A DNA stretch of 64,000 bases from Pyronema omphalodes (lineage: Eukaryota; Ascomycota; Pezizomycetes; Pezizales; Pyronemataceae), in assembly GCA_024516155.1 (NCBI GenBank), contig JAJJXM010000002.1, positions 558,001-622,000 of the forward strand, given 5' to 3'. The notes beneath the pieces are model-generated. The model ran no database searches. It saw only the letters and a program-made list of their open reading frames with translations, and was not told the DNA's origin. Within the stretch, counting starts at the first letter, position 1, and every line of letters starts with the position of its first letter. Made by a program: the position numbers and the translations under genes. Shown here one piece after another: positions 34,913-45,200 of this stretch.

Positions 34913-36035
34913 ACTTTCGTCTACAAGTTCGCCCAGACTTCCCAAGGGAACCAACTTCCAAACTAAGCTTAGGAGATAAGACGTGAGTCAATTCTTTGAC
35001 AAATCTGCTGATGGCCCGCATCATGCTGGATGCGCAATTATGTTAATTGCTCACTTGCATGACGCTCCTCGTGTCAGATCAATCCTTGACATTCCTCGCC
35101 GTGCTACCACACCTTCCAATCAGGTATTGGGGTTAAGCGCCTAGTGGAGGGTTACTCCACTTGAGCGCATAATGCAATGACTCCTCTGATAATGACATGT
35201 GAGTCATATATCTTATGAGTCGTCTTGATCATAGATCTCCCTAGAGAATCTCGATTGCGAGCGAAGGAATCTGACATCATAAGGCAGACTATGCCTTACC
35301 GGAGCGCACTGCCCCGTCTCATTCCTGTGTGATGTCATATGCCCCACCTGTGAGCACTTGCGCGCAGCCACACCCTGGTGTGTACGCAAACGCCGTCTTA
35401 TCTTGCAGTTGGTAGTCATTGGCCTAAGGTCGCGTCATATCAGTTCCGCCCAACAGTTTCCCTGAGTGGTGTTCCTTGCTGCAGGACGTCGTCTCATGCC
35501 AATGCATTCTTGACCCTTGTCCTGAGCTCCACTCCTGTTGGCTGACTAGACTCTGCCTTATTCCTTGGCCGACTCTCCGCCCAACTCAGACTTCGGATGA
35601 TCCCATTCGTCTGCCTTGCATCTTCATGAGAATTCCCTTCTCTTGCAAGCCCCCTGGTAGCCGTGCTTGGTGGAACACAACCTCAAGTATAAGGAGGTGT
35701 CCCTTCGCCGTCGTCTTCTGTCTCCATCAGCGTCGTCTGTACTTTTCTCATGGGTAAGTCGACACCCATGAGGTAAGTTGATACTCGTTCCCATCCATCT
35801 CTGATCCTCCCAAACTGACAGTGAATAACAGGTAGCGACACCTCGGGTCGGGATCCTCGTGAGGTCCTTTCGGAAAGTCACGAATCACGTGACGTGGCTA
35901 GCTGGAGCTCCTCAGGGGGTTCCGGCCCGGGAATACTAACCTTATTATTCATTCTCCTGTCGAGTTTGCCATGTTCTCTAAATGTGATACATGTTACCTA
36001 TTCTATACTCACACAATATAGGGTGAGACACTCGG

Positions 36036-39000
36036 CTTGGTCATTATCCCCTCGTTTTAGGAATCCCATGGCTTCGTAAACACGATGTTGCAATAAACTT
36101 CGCCGACAACGATATCAAATTCTCATCACCGAACTGTCTCCCCCACCGAACCACGTTAACACCCACCCCTGTTAAGGGTATCGCTCCGAAACAACAGAAT
36201 AAGATCTGTGCTATTTCAGCTACAACGTTTTGACGGATCGTAAACAATGCCAACAACCGTTACGGAAAAGTCGAACAATTCTCCTTATCGTTGAATGAAA
36301 TCACCACAGCTCTTCAACCAGAAAAAGAGGAACCGGATCTTAAGACTATTGTACCACCCGAATATCACCAGTACTTGGGAATCTTCGAAAAAGTCAATGC
36401 CGATAAGCTACCGCCCCATCGACCGTCGGATCACAAGATATCACTCGTCGATGGTTTTCAGTCTCCCTTCGGTCCCCTTCACTCCCTATCACGTCCGGAG
36501 TTGGAGGAATTGAAACGTTGGTTAGATGAAAACCTCACCAAAGGTTTCATTCGTGCCTCTTCATCCCCAGAGGCTGCTCCCATTCTTTTCGTAAAGAAAG
36601 GCGATTGTTCATTGCGTTTGGTGGTCGATTATCGTGGAATCAACGCCAGAACAATCAAGAATCACTACCCTCTTCCCCTGATGCAGGATACCTTAATGAA
36701 CCTTTCAAGAGCTAAGTGGTTCACTAAGCTCAACATTAGGGGAGCGTACAATTTAATACGTATGGCAAATGGGGAAGAATGGAAAACCGCTTTTCGTACC
36801 CGGTACGGATTATTCGAATCATTGGTTATGCCCTTTGGGCTTACTAATGCCCCTGCAACGTTTCAGAATTTCATTAACGACGTATTGGCACCTTACCTTG
36901 ATCGATTCTGTACTGCCTATTTGGATGACACCCTGATCTATTCGGATAATCACGAAGAACATAAACAACATGTTAAATTGATCCTCGAAGCATTCGAAAA
37001 AGCAGGATTACATCTCAAACCAGAGAAATGCGAGTTCCATCAGAAGGAAGTAAAGTACTTAGGACTCATCATTAGTACAGAAGGAATAAAGATGGACCCT
37101 GAGAAGATTACTGCAGTCCGAGATTGGGAATCTCCCCGAAACCTCAAAGATGTTAGAGCGTTTTTGGGTTTTGCAAATTTCTATCGACATTTCGTTAAGA
37201 ACTATTCAAAAATAGTCCAACCTCTCACGTTACTCACACGAAAGGGAGTTCCTTTCGTCTGGTCGGAACCCCAACAACGGGCCTTTCAGGAATTGAAATC
37301 AACATTTCCATCCGCCCCCGTTCTGGCTCGTTTCGACCCAGACCGGGATGTTATTGTCGAAACCGATGCTTCCGATTATGTCTCTGCCGGAGTCCTTTCT
37401 CAATATGATGACGAAGGAATCTTACATCCTATTGCTTACTTCTCGAAGAAACATTCCCCCGCCGAATGTAATTATGAGATATACGATAAAGAACTCATGG
37501 CTATCGTCCGGGCTTTCGAAGAATGGCGTCCCGAATTACAGTCTGTTATTAACCCGATTCGAGTACTGTCAGATCATAACAATCTGGAATATTTTACTTC
37601 GACAAAGCTCTTGAACCGCCGTCAAGCCCGTTGGTCCCAGTTCTTGTCTCAGTTTAATTTTAAGATTGTTTACCGCCCCGGTACCGCAGGCGGTAAACCA
37701 GACGCACTGACTCGTCGATCCGGAGATCTGCCTAAAGAGGGGGATGAATGCTCCCTAGAGAACCATACAACGATCATTAAGCCAGAGAATATCCTCCACG
37801 TTGCGGCTGTTACCCCCAGTAATCAACAAACAATAACGAATTCACAACAAACAAACCCCACCTTATCCCAGCTCTTCACGGAAGCCTACGATAAAGACCC
37901 ATTCCCTACTAAGGTTATTGAAATGCTAAACAATAACACTCGTTATTGTAAAGACATTACATTAGCTGAATGTGCAGTAAACAATAACCGTCTATTCTAC
38001 CGGGGATGTTTATGGGTCCCGAATTACGAACCTCTACGATTACATCTAATGCAACAACACGATGACTCTCCTACGGCTGGACACCCAGGTAGATCTAAAA
38101 CATTAGAATACCTCTCAAGAACCTATACGTGGCCCCAGATGAGGACAGACGTGGAAAGATACATTCGAAATTGTCATACCTGTCAACGTTCGAAACCTAC
38201 CAGACACGCCCCGTTTGGTATCCTACGCCCACTACCTATTCCAGAAAGACCCTGGCAGGACATATCAATGGACTTCGTAACAGGATTACCATGGTCTAAT
38301 GGGTGTGATGCAATTTGGGTAGTTGTGGACAGATTAACCAAAGAATGACATCTGATTGCCTGTGAAACGGATATCGACGCAAAGGAATTATCGTCTTTGT
38401 TTATTACCCACATCTTTCGATTGCATGGACTCCCCCTTACCATTATCTCAGATCGAGGACCCCAATTCGCTGCTTTGTTTTGGAAGAATCTCTGTCGACG
38501 TTTGGGAATCGAGCCTCGATTATCTACGGCATTCCATCCACAAACGGACGCTCAAACAGAACGAATGAACGCTATTATGGAACAACACCTCCGAGCCCAC
38601 GTCAACTATCTTCAAGACGATTGGGCTGATTGGTTACCATTAGCAGAATTCGCTGCGAATACCCAAGCATCCGAGACAACGGGAACTTCCCCGTTCTTTG
38701 CTAATAAAGGATTGGACCCCCGTTGCCAATTTGATTTACTCCCAGCAGCTACAAATGATGTAAACGATCGACGGGCCCTCACAACTTCGAAAACCCTCGC
38801 CGAAATCCATAACCATCTACGAGCTGAAATCAATAGAGCTAATCTACGTTATCAAAAGAATGCCGATAAACATCAACTCCCGTCACCGAATTATGAGCCC
38901 GGAGATCTGGTATGGATGAATGCTCGCAATTGGAAAACCCGTCGACCCTCCCGGAAATTAGACAACAAACGTTACGGACCCCTCAAGATTATCGCTAAAG

Positions 39001-39335
39001 TATCCCCCTATGCCTACCGATCAGAACTACCCCCGACGATGAAATGCCATAACGTTCAACATGTTTCCCTATTGGAACCCGCTGCGAATGACCCCTACCC
39101 CGGTCAACAATCAGACCCACCGCCCCCGGTGGAAATTGACGGTGAAGACGAATACTTCATCGAAGCTATCCTCGACTCCCGAATTCACAGGAAGAAACTT
39201 CAGTATATGGTTAAATGGGTTGGATACGATATGCCCGATTGGGAACCCGCCGAATTCCATTCTGACAGTAAAGCCGTTGACGACTTTCATAAAAAGTACC
39301 CCGATAAACCGGGACCCCCCCCTAACTTATCTTAG
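36036..39335 (+). pseudogene. Element C pol: protease end, RT, RNase H, integrase, chromodomain
   Basis: The frame continues the protease (LGHYPLVLGIPWLRKHDV), has a stop at about 36231, and is open from 36291 to 38346. RT contains KWFTKLNIRGAYNLI, where the first catalytic Asp is Asn, and AYLDDTLIYSD with both Asp residues present. RNase H shows ETDASDYVSAGVL and YDKELMAIVRAF. Integrase has H...H...CHTCQ and MDFVTGLP. It is interrupted by a TGA at 38346-38348 and then continues in the same frame to 39335 with SDRGPQF and the Glu in ERMNAIMEQH. A chromodomain (YFIEAILDSRIHRKKLQYMV...W) ends the protein. The lesions and the Asp-to-Asn change mean it cannot work. Confidence 0.9.
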
Positions 39336-39374
39336 AAGTTACTTCGCCGGAGCTCAGTCCAAGAAGGGGGATCC

Positions 39375-40514
39375 TGTCACGGCTCGAGAATTCATACCAT
39401 CCCCCTCCTCGTCATTCATTCACCTATTATCATTCGCTTCATTATTCAGCACTCGTTTGTTTATTTATTTCTATTATCCTTCGGTCTTCGATCATCACTC
39501 GTCACTCGCCTAGGTTAGGGTTACACTAAATTCCCAAATTGTCAAAAAGGTCACGTGACCTATCCCCAGGGTTAGGGGTCTGCTCGTATCCCTTTTCGGA
39601 AATTCCATACCTACGGTCTACCGATCATCTTATCCGATTAGATAAGATCGGTTACGTGTCTCTAATCAATAGTAGATCAGTATGCACGCGCACTGGTCTA
39701 CTAATGTGCGCACACGCGACTAGGGCTAGGGCACGATTATCTTATTGATAAGATAAGATCTAGTCATGTGACCTTATCAGTATTGCACCATCTTTCCAAT
39801 CGCAGCTGATCTGGATTCACGTGACTAGGGTTAGGGTTGCACCCGCACGCACACAAACTAGGGTTAGGTTTGTGACCGTACGCGCTCAGCTAGGGTTAGG
39901 GTTACGGAAGCACGCGCACGATTAGGGTTACGGAAGCGCGCGCGTGACTACGCTTAGGGTTACGCTAGCGCGCACGTGAAGTACGCTAGCGCGCACGCGA
40001 GTTACGCTATCGCGCACGCGAGATACTCTAACGAGCGCGCGACAAGGCTGTGCACGCAAACACGCTAATTTGGTACGAAAGCGTTAGCGCGTCAAGAACG
40101 CGCAACCGCGACCGCGTTGTTTACTTAGTTATTTTTCGGGAAAAATCTGCAAATAGTGGCTCGGCGTGTAAGGAGGAAAAATTGTATATAAGAGGATTGT
40201 TTCTTTGTTTGTTTATTTTGTTTTCCTTTTCTCCTTACACAGTTATTTGTTTATTTACAAATTCAAATACTTTGTCGAAATCTTTGTTTACATCCTCGTT
40301 CTGGTCCCCGTCTTTGGATCTCTTTGTCCCTTGAAATCTTTGTTTATTTCCTTAACTTCTAAACACAGAAAGTCTCTAAGTTGATGCTCGACACAGCTTA
40401 AGAGTTTCTGACGTTGAAGTTATTATAAGGTTATCTTCATTGAACTCAAGAGTGAATAATTGAGAAGAGCCCTCAGGTTCTCCGTCAGCTATCTCTCCCT
40501 TGTTCGCCGTTACA
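39375..40514 (+). repeat. 3' LTR of element C
   Basis: This 1140-bp LTR has the same length and ends as 8423-9562. The TATA box is at 40185-40192 and the CACGTG palindrome at 39548-39561. The purine tract AAGAAGGGGG sits just upstream. Confidence 0.93.
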
Positions 40515-40660
40515 AACAGAGAAACAATACATGCAAAAAAGATAACTACCTTGCTAACCGCCGTAATTCTGAATAACATAACAAAGAAACAATACATACC
40601 AAAAAGATAACTACCTTGCTAACCGCCGTAATTCCAAATAACATAACAAAGAAACAATAC
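40515..40660. repeat. 65-bp tandem repeat, two units
   Basis: Two units start TGCTAACCGCCGTAATTC at 40552 and 40617, exactly 65 bp apart. Each is preceded by GAAACAATACAT and a short A-rich stretch. The array continues in phase at 48462 once element F and its TSD are removed. Confidence 0.8.
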
Positions 40661-41408
40661 TGTCAAAATCCGGCTACACACGGCCGACAGGCGATACAAC
40701 CATCGGATTGCTATGCAATCGGGTTCGGCTCTGGACTTCTAGGTGAGTTAGTCACGGGCTCGAGGAAGTACTTACCTTGTACACAGGATGTCCCTGCAGC
40801 GTTGCCTCTGATGGAATCGTCGGATGGGGATCTGGGTGGGGGGATAGGTGGGTATTCGGGATGGGTAAGTATGTTGGGATGGGCTGGGTTTGCGGTCACG
40901 GTTTAGATGATAGAACTGCAGTGTGTAGATAGGATTGTGTAAATAGATAATTGATTGCGTACTAGACTAATGAAATCCAAATGTCCCCTTATATACCTTT
41001 GTCCCTGTGCTCATGTGATTTCCCAACTTATCTGACCCGCAGATATTCCATCCATCATGAGACACCCTTCGCTCCACCGTGACTCCCAAAACCTAACTAA
41101 AACACAATACAAACATAAACCAAAACATAATACAAAACATAACCAAAACATAATACAAAACATAAGCAAAACACAATACAACACATAAGCAAAACATATT
41201 CCAAACCTCGAGGAAACCCTCCTCGTTCCACCCCGCACTTACCCCCTTGTCCCTCGCTTAACCCTAACTCCTCTCGCCTAGCCCTAGCTCCACCTCTTCG
41301 CTTAAACCCTAACTGTGACGTACGCCATCCCCAGCGTCACACCCACGAACCACAGCCCAGCTGTGGTTACAATCCCTCCCAGAAGCATATCCCTAGCGGT
41401 TCGTGACA
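40661..41408 (-). repeat. 3' LTR of element F
   Basis: TGTCAAAATCC...CGTGACA, 748 bp. It contains a minus-strand TATATAAG (40989-40996), A-rich CATAA-type short repeats (about 41095-41195) and CCCTAA motifs (about 41255-41315). Its first 100 bases on the minus strand encode the last 35 residues of ORF-X. Confidence 0.93.
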
Positions 41409-42240
41409 GTAGCTCCCCCCTCCAGGCCGAGACTCCGACGAGGCTTGTCTGAGGTTCCCCATGGGGACGAGGTCGGGGTTGTCGCTGCCGACGGCGATTG
41501 CGGTTCTGGCGGCGGCATCTGCCGGATAGTCGTTGGAGGCGGGGAGAGCCTCCTCCGAAACCAGTGCTGGAGTGCTCCGGCAACGAGGACCCCTCGAATG
41601 GCGGTGGGGTGTGGGTCGGCGGTGGCACCTCTTCCTTTCCAGTGGGTGGTCCGTAGAAAGAGAGGTTTATTGCGAGTCGTTCGGGGTCCCTGTTCGGAGA
41701 CATGAGGTAGACAGGGACGTACCTCTTCTCCATCAAAGTCTCGCTCGAGGTTTCCGAGGCCAGCTCGGGTGCTGTTGGTGGCTGTTCCCCGTTGGGGTGC
41801 TGCTGGTCTTTCTCCGGGACGGGGGTCGGTTCATCCGGTGTCGGAGCGGGAGTTGTCGTGGAGCGGGCAGGCCCTGTGGCGCCGCATCTGGCTTCATGGC
41901 CGTCCATGTTAACCAGAAACCCACAGTCGTAGCAGACCCTCTTCCCTCGCTGCCAGGCCCGACAGGCCTTCCGAACGTCCAGATGTTTCCTCCTGATCAC
42001 AGCCTCTAACTCGGGATCGTGCGTCCGTCCGCAGTTGCATTCGTTGGTTCCTTTCCGCCCAGCGGTTGGAAAATAGTGGTAGTTTTCTTTCGATTGTCGA
42101 TCTGTGGCGCAGTAGTCGTCGTAACAAAAGGTCCAGTGTTGGGCATCGTGTGGGGGATACGTGGTTGTCGGTGATGGGGCATCCTGGCGGTACCAGCCGC
42201 CGGATTGTTGGTCGTTCTCGGGGTTGATGGGGCTAGCCAT
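41302..42240 (-). CDS. ORF-X of element F: Cys/His protein with a C-terminal membrane segment
   Basis: This is a 312-residue protein of unknown function. The ATG (42238-42240) lies 5 nt after the pol stop codon, in AAACCATGG context, which suggests reinitiation. An open overlap of about 90 nt into pol in this frame would also allow a frameshift fusion. Residues 35-120 hold a Cys/His cluster that may bind zinc: C39, C44, C68, C70, H74, C93, C103, C106, H115, C119. A Pro/Thr-rich low-complexity stretch and a basic Arg-rich patch follow. The last 28 residues form a hydrophobic helix (MLLGGIVTTAGLWFVGVTLG). Residues 278-312 are encoded inside the 3' LTR. There is no signal peptide, so a tail-anchored membrane protein is possible. 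It resembles neither Gag nor Pol; any env-like role is speculation. Confidence 0.7.
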   Translation of the reverse strand: MASPINPENDQQSGGWYRQDAPSPTTTYPPHDAQHWTFCYDDYCATDRQSKENYHYFPTAGRKGTNECNCGRTHDPELEAVIRRKHLDVRKACRAWQRGKRVCYDCGFLVNMDGHEARCGATGPARSTTTPAPTPDEPTPVPEKDQQHPNGEQPPTAPELASETSSETLMEKRYVPVYLMSPNRDPERLAINLSFYGPPTGKEEVPPPTHTPPPFEGSSLPEHSSTGFGGGSPRLQRLSGRCRRQNRNRRRQRQPRPRPHGEPQTSLVGVSAWRGELLSRTARDMLLGGIVTTAGLWFVGVTLGMAYVTVRV

Positions 42241-42245
42241 GGTTT

Positions 42246-45200
42246 TTACAACCTTGGGGCCGGTTTTCTTGGGTAGGTTGTGTGAAATCGTCGGATAGCG
42301 TCTGGGGAATTCGTGAAGTTCTCCGATGGGTACCAAGTTCGGTCGGGCTCAGGGAATCCCGTCCAACGTACACGATACTGGAGTCGGTTTCGATGATAGC
42401 GGGAATCAACTATCTCCTCTACTTCCCATTCCTCTTCGTCCTCAATAACAATTGGTGGGGGAGGAGGTTGGACGTGCCCGGGGATCGGTGTAAGGGTGGG
42501 TTGAGCCAGCTCGAGCAATGAGCTCTGGAATACGGGGTGTATTTTCACACTGGCGGGGAGATCCAATTTATACGCTCTTGTCCCCACTCGCTCGAGGATG
42601 GTGTATGGTCCCATCAGCTTGTAATCCAACTTGCTGGATGGGCGAGTTGTCTTCACGTTTTTCCTCCGCAACCACACCCTATCCCCCTCCCTGAGTACGG
42701 GATCCGGGTGTCTCTTCCGATTTGCCTGTTCTGCCTGGGCAGCCTGTGCATATCCGATTTCTGCCTGTAGTTCCCGGTGGAGGTTGGTGAGGGCTGAGAC
42801 GTATTCCGCCACCTCCGGGAATCCTCCTTCTATTTTTCCTAGGCTGGGTGCGAACCGCGGGTGATACCCATAATTCGCGAAAAAGGGGGTTACCTTTGTT
42901 GTCTCGGATTGAGTGTTGTTATAGCAAAACTCCGCCATTGGGAGTAGCTTTTCCCAGTCGTCCTGCTGGTAATTGCAGTACGCCCGCAGGTACTGTTCGA
43001 GGGTGGCGTTCGTGTGTTCGGTCTGTCCGTCGGTCTCGGGGTGGAATGCGGTGCTGAGCTTCCTTGACGTCCCCATTGCCCCCATCACTCGCTTCCAAAA
43101 CGTCGAGGTGAATAGAGACCCGCCGTCGGAGACGATATCGTTAGGAAGTCCGTGGGCCCTGACCACATGCCTGAGGAATCCATCCGCCAGTTCCTTCGGC
43201 CCCATCGTATCCGCACAGGCCACGAAGTGAGCCATCTTCGTGAACCGATCCACAATTACCCATAGGGCGTTGTTTCCTCCTCTTGACGGCAGTCCAGTGA
43301 TAAAATCCATGGACACCGAATCCCACGGCCTCGATGGTGGCTGTAAGGGCTTCAGGAGCCCGAAAGGAGCGTGCCTAACTGGCTTAATCCTCTTGCAGGT
43401 ATCGCAGTGGTCTACGTATCGGTTGACATATTGGCGTTGCTGAGGCCAATAATAATTCCTACCGATTAGCTCCAAGGTCCTCGCCCGCCCTGGGTGTCCC
43501 GCAACGAGTGCATCATGGTGGTCATGTAGGAGCCGTAGCCGCAACTCGTGGTCGTCTGGTACCCATATCAACCCCTCATACAGCAACAGCCCCTCTCGTT
43601 CTTCGCAAAGTCCCAATGCCACCTTCCGGTCTATCTTCTCCCCAGTTCGTAATTTCCTTAATATCTCCTGTATCTCCTGATCCTCCCTTGTTTTCTGTTG
43701 TATTTCTTTTAACAATTCCTCGTCGACCTGTATTTCCATGACCTCGGCAGAGATGATCCAGAAGGTCTGCGGCGGCAAAAGAACTCGTTCCCTGTTCTGC
43801 CTGTGTTTCAGCTCCCCTTCCCAAGGAGAATCTCCTGATTCTCTCGATAGGATGTCGGGCTTTCCCGCCAGTTTGCCGGGTCGGTACGTTATTGCGAAGT
43901 CGTAATTCGCCAACATTTCCGCCCACCTTGCCTGCCGTAGGTTTAGGTCTTTTTTTGTAGTCCAATATTCCAAATTTTTATGGTCCGTCAATATAGTAAT
44001 CTTGTGTCGAGTATTCTTGCAGTAGGTACCCCATTTATTTAGCCCTTCAACTATGGCGAGGAGTTCTTTATCGTGTATATCGTAATTTAATTCCGGGTCC
44101 TTCAGTTTGCGCGAGAAATATCCCAAGGGATGTAGGATGCCTTGGTCGTCCGGCTGCGAGCAGACTGCTCCGATGGCGTAATCCGACGCATCTGTCTCCA
44201 GGGTTAAGGGTTTTGTGGGGTCAAAATGTCGTAGGATAGGTTCAGAAATCATTGCCCGTTTCAGCTGTTCGAATGCTGATTTAGCCGCGTCGTCCCATTT
44301 CCATGTTACATCCTTCCTCGTCAGTTTTGTAAGAGGCGCCGTAATCTTGCTAAAATCCCGGATAAACCTCCTATAGAAGTTGGCGAACCCTATGAAACTC
44401 TGGATTCCCTTTACGTTTGTCGGTTCCCTCCATTCTGCGACTGCTCTTACCTTCTCCGGATCCATCCTTATCCCCGTTGGTGAGATGATATATCCCAAGT
44501 ACTCCGTCTCCGTGGTGTGAAACTCGCATTTTGAGGCCTTGAGCCTCAACTTTACCTTATCCACCCGTTCCAAAACCTTTCTCACATGTTGTTGGTGTTG
44601 CTGCAGATCATCCGAGTAGATGAGGATGTCGTCGAGGTATGCCAGACAGAAGATGTCTAGATAGTCGCTGAGGACCTCGTTCATCCACCTCTGAAAGGAT
44701 GCTGGAGCGTTGGTAAGACCGAATGGCATGACCAAATATTCAAAAAGACCGTATTTCGTCCGAAAAGCGGTCTTCCATTCGTCCCCCTTTGCGATCCGCA
44801 GGTTATGATAGGCGTCCCGTACGTCGAGTTTCGTGTATATCTTTGCGTTGGATAGTCGATCCAATGCTTCCCCTATCAACGGGAGAGGTGTTCTATCTTT
44901 CACTGTGATCTCGTTAAGCCCCCGATAATCCACACAGAGTCTTAGTGTGCCATCCTTCTTTTTCACAAAATGAATCGGGGCCCCCGGCGGTGATGTCGAG
45001 CGGCGTATCCATCCCTTCTCCAGGCTCGTGTCCAAGTATTCTCTTAACGTTTTCAACCTTCCCTCGTCCAATGCTCGAAGGGGTTCGAATGGTGGAACCC
45101 CTCCCTTCACCAACGGAATCCGATGGTCGTGATGGCGGTGTGGGGGTCGTCCCGACACTTCTTCCTTATCGAATACATGCAAGAAGTCGTGATATTCGAC

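Larger units (their letters stand above)
14941..36030 (-). mobile_element. Element B: gypsy chromovirus with a LINE in both LTRs
   Basis: A 21-kb minus-strand LTR retrotransposon inserted in the protease of element C, with a perfect TSD CTCGG (14936-14940 and 36031-36035). Its LTRs are 6892 bp (14941-21832) and 6882 bp (29149-36030) because each contains a full LINE. Without the LINE each LTR would be about 1.38 kb, close to the 1.41 kb of element A. A purine tract (CAGGGGGGAGGTGG) lies just inside the 3' LTR. The internal part (21833-29148) carries gag, protease, RT, RNase H, integrase and a chromodomain, all damaged, and a C-family solo LTR in pol. Confidence 0.9.
29149..36030 (-). repeat. 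5' LTR of element B, composite with LINE copy 2
   Basis: LTR sequence occupies 29149-29268 and 34774-36030, with the LINE in between. The 120-bp inner piece differs from its partner at 14941-15060 at three positions. The distal piece differs more, roughly 5-7% by eye over sampled stretches. Confidence 0.9.
8423..40514 (+). mobile_element. Element C: Ty3/gypsy chromovirus hosting elements D and B
   Basis: This is a complete but dead LTR retrotransposon spread over 32 kb by nested insertions. Its two LTRs are each 1140 bp (8423-9562 and 39375-40514), begin TGTCACGG and end CGTTACA. They are flanked by a perfect 5-bp TSD, AACAG (8418-8422 and 40515-40519). With the insertions removed, the order is LTR, gag (9806-9949 plus 13605-14548), protease (14641-14940 plus 36036 onward), RT, RNase H, integrase, chromodomain and LTR. 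A purine tract, AAGAAGGGGG, precedes the 3' LTR. Several stops, frameshifts and a catalytic RT substitution show that it is inactive. Confidence 0.93.

Noticed and set aside
40515..40660. CRISPR-like array
   Set aside because: The 65-bp units are direct tandem repeats without distinct spacers, and the genome is eukaryotic.
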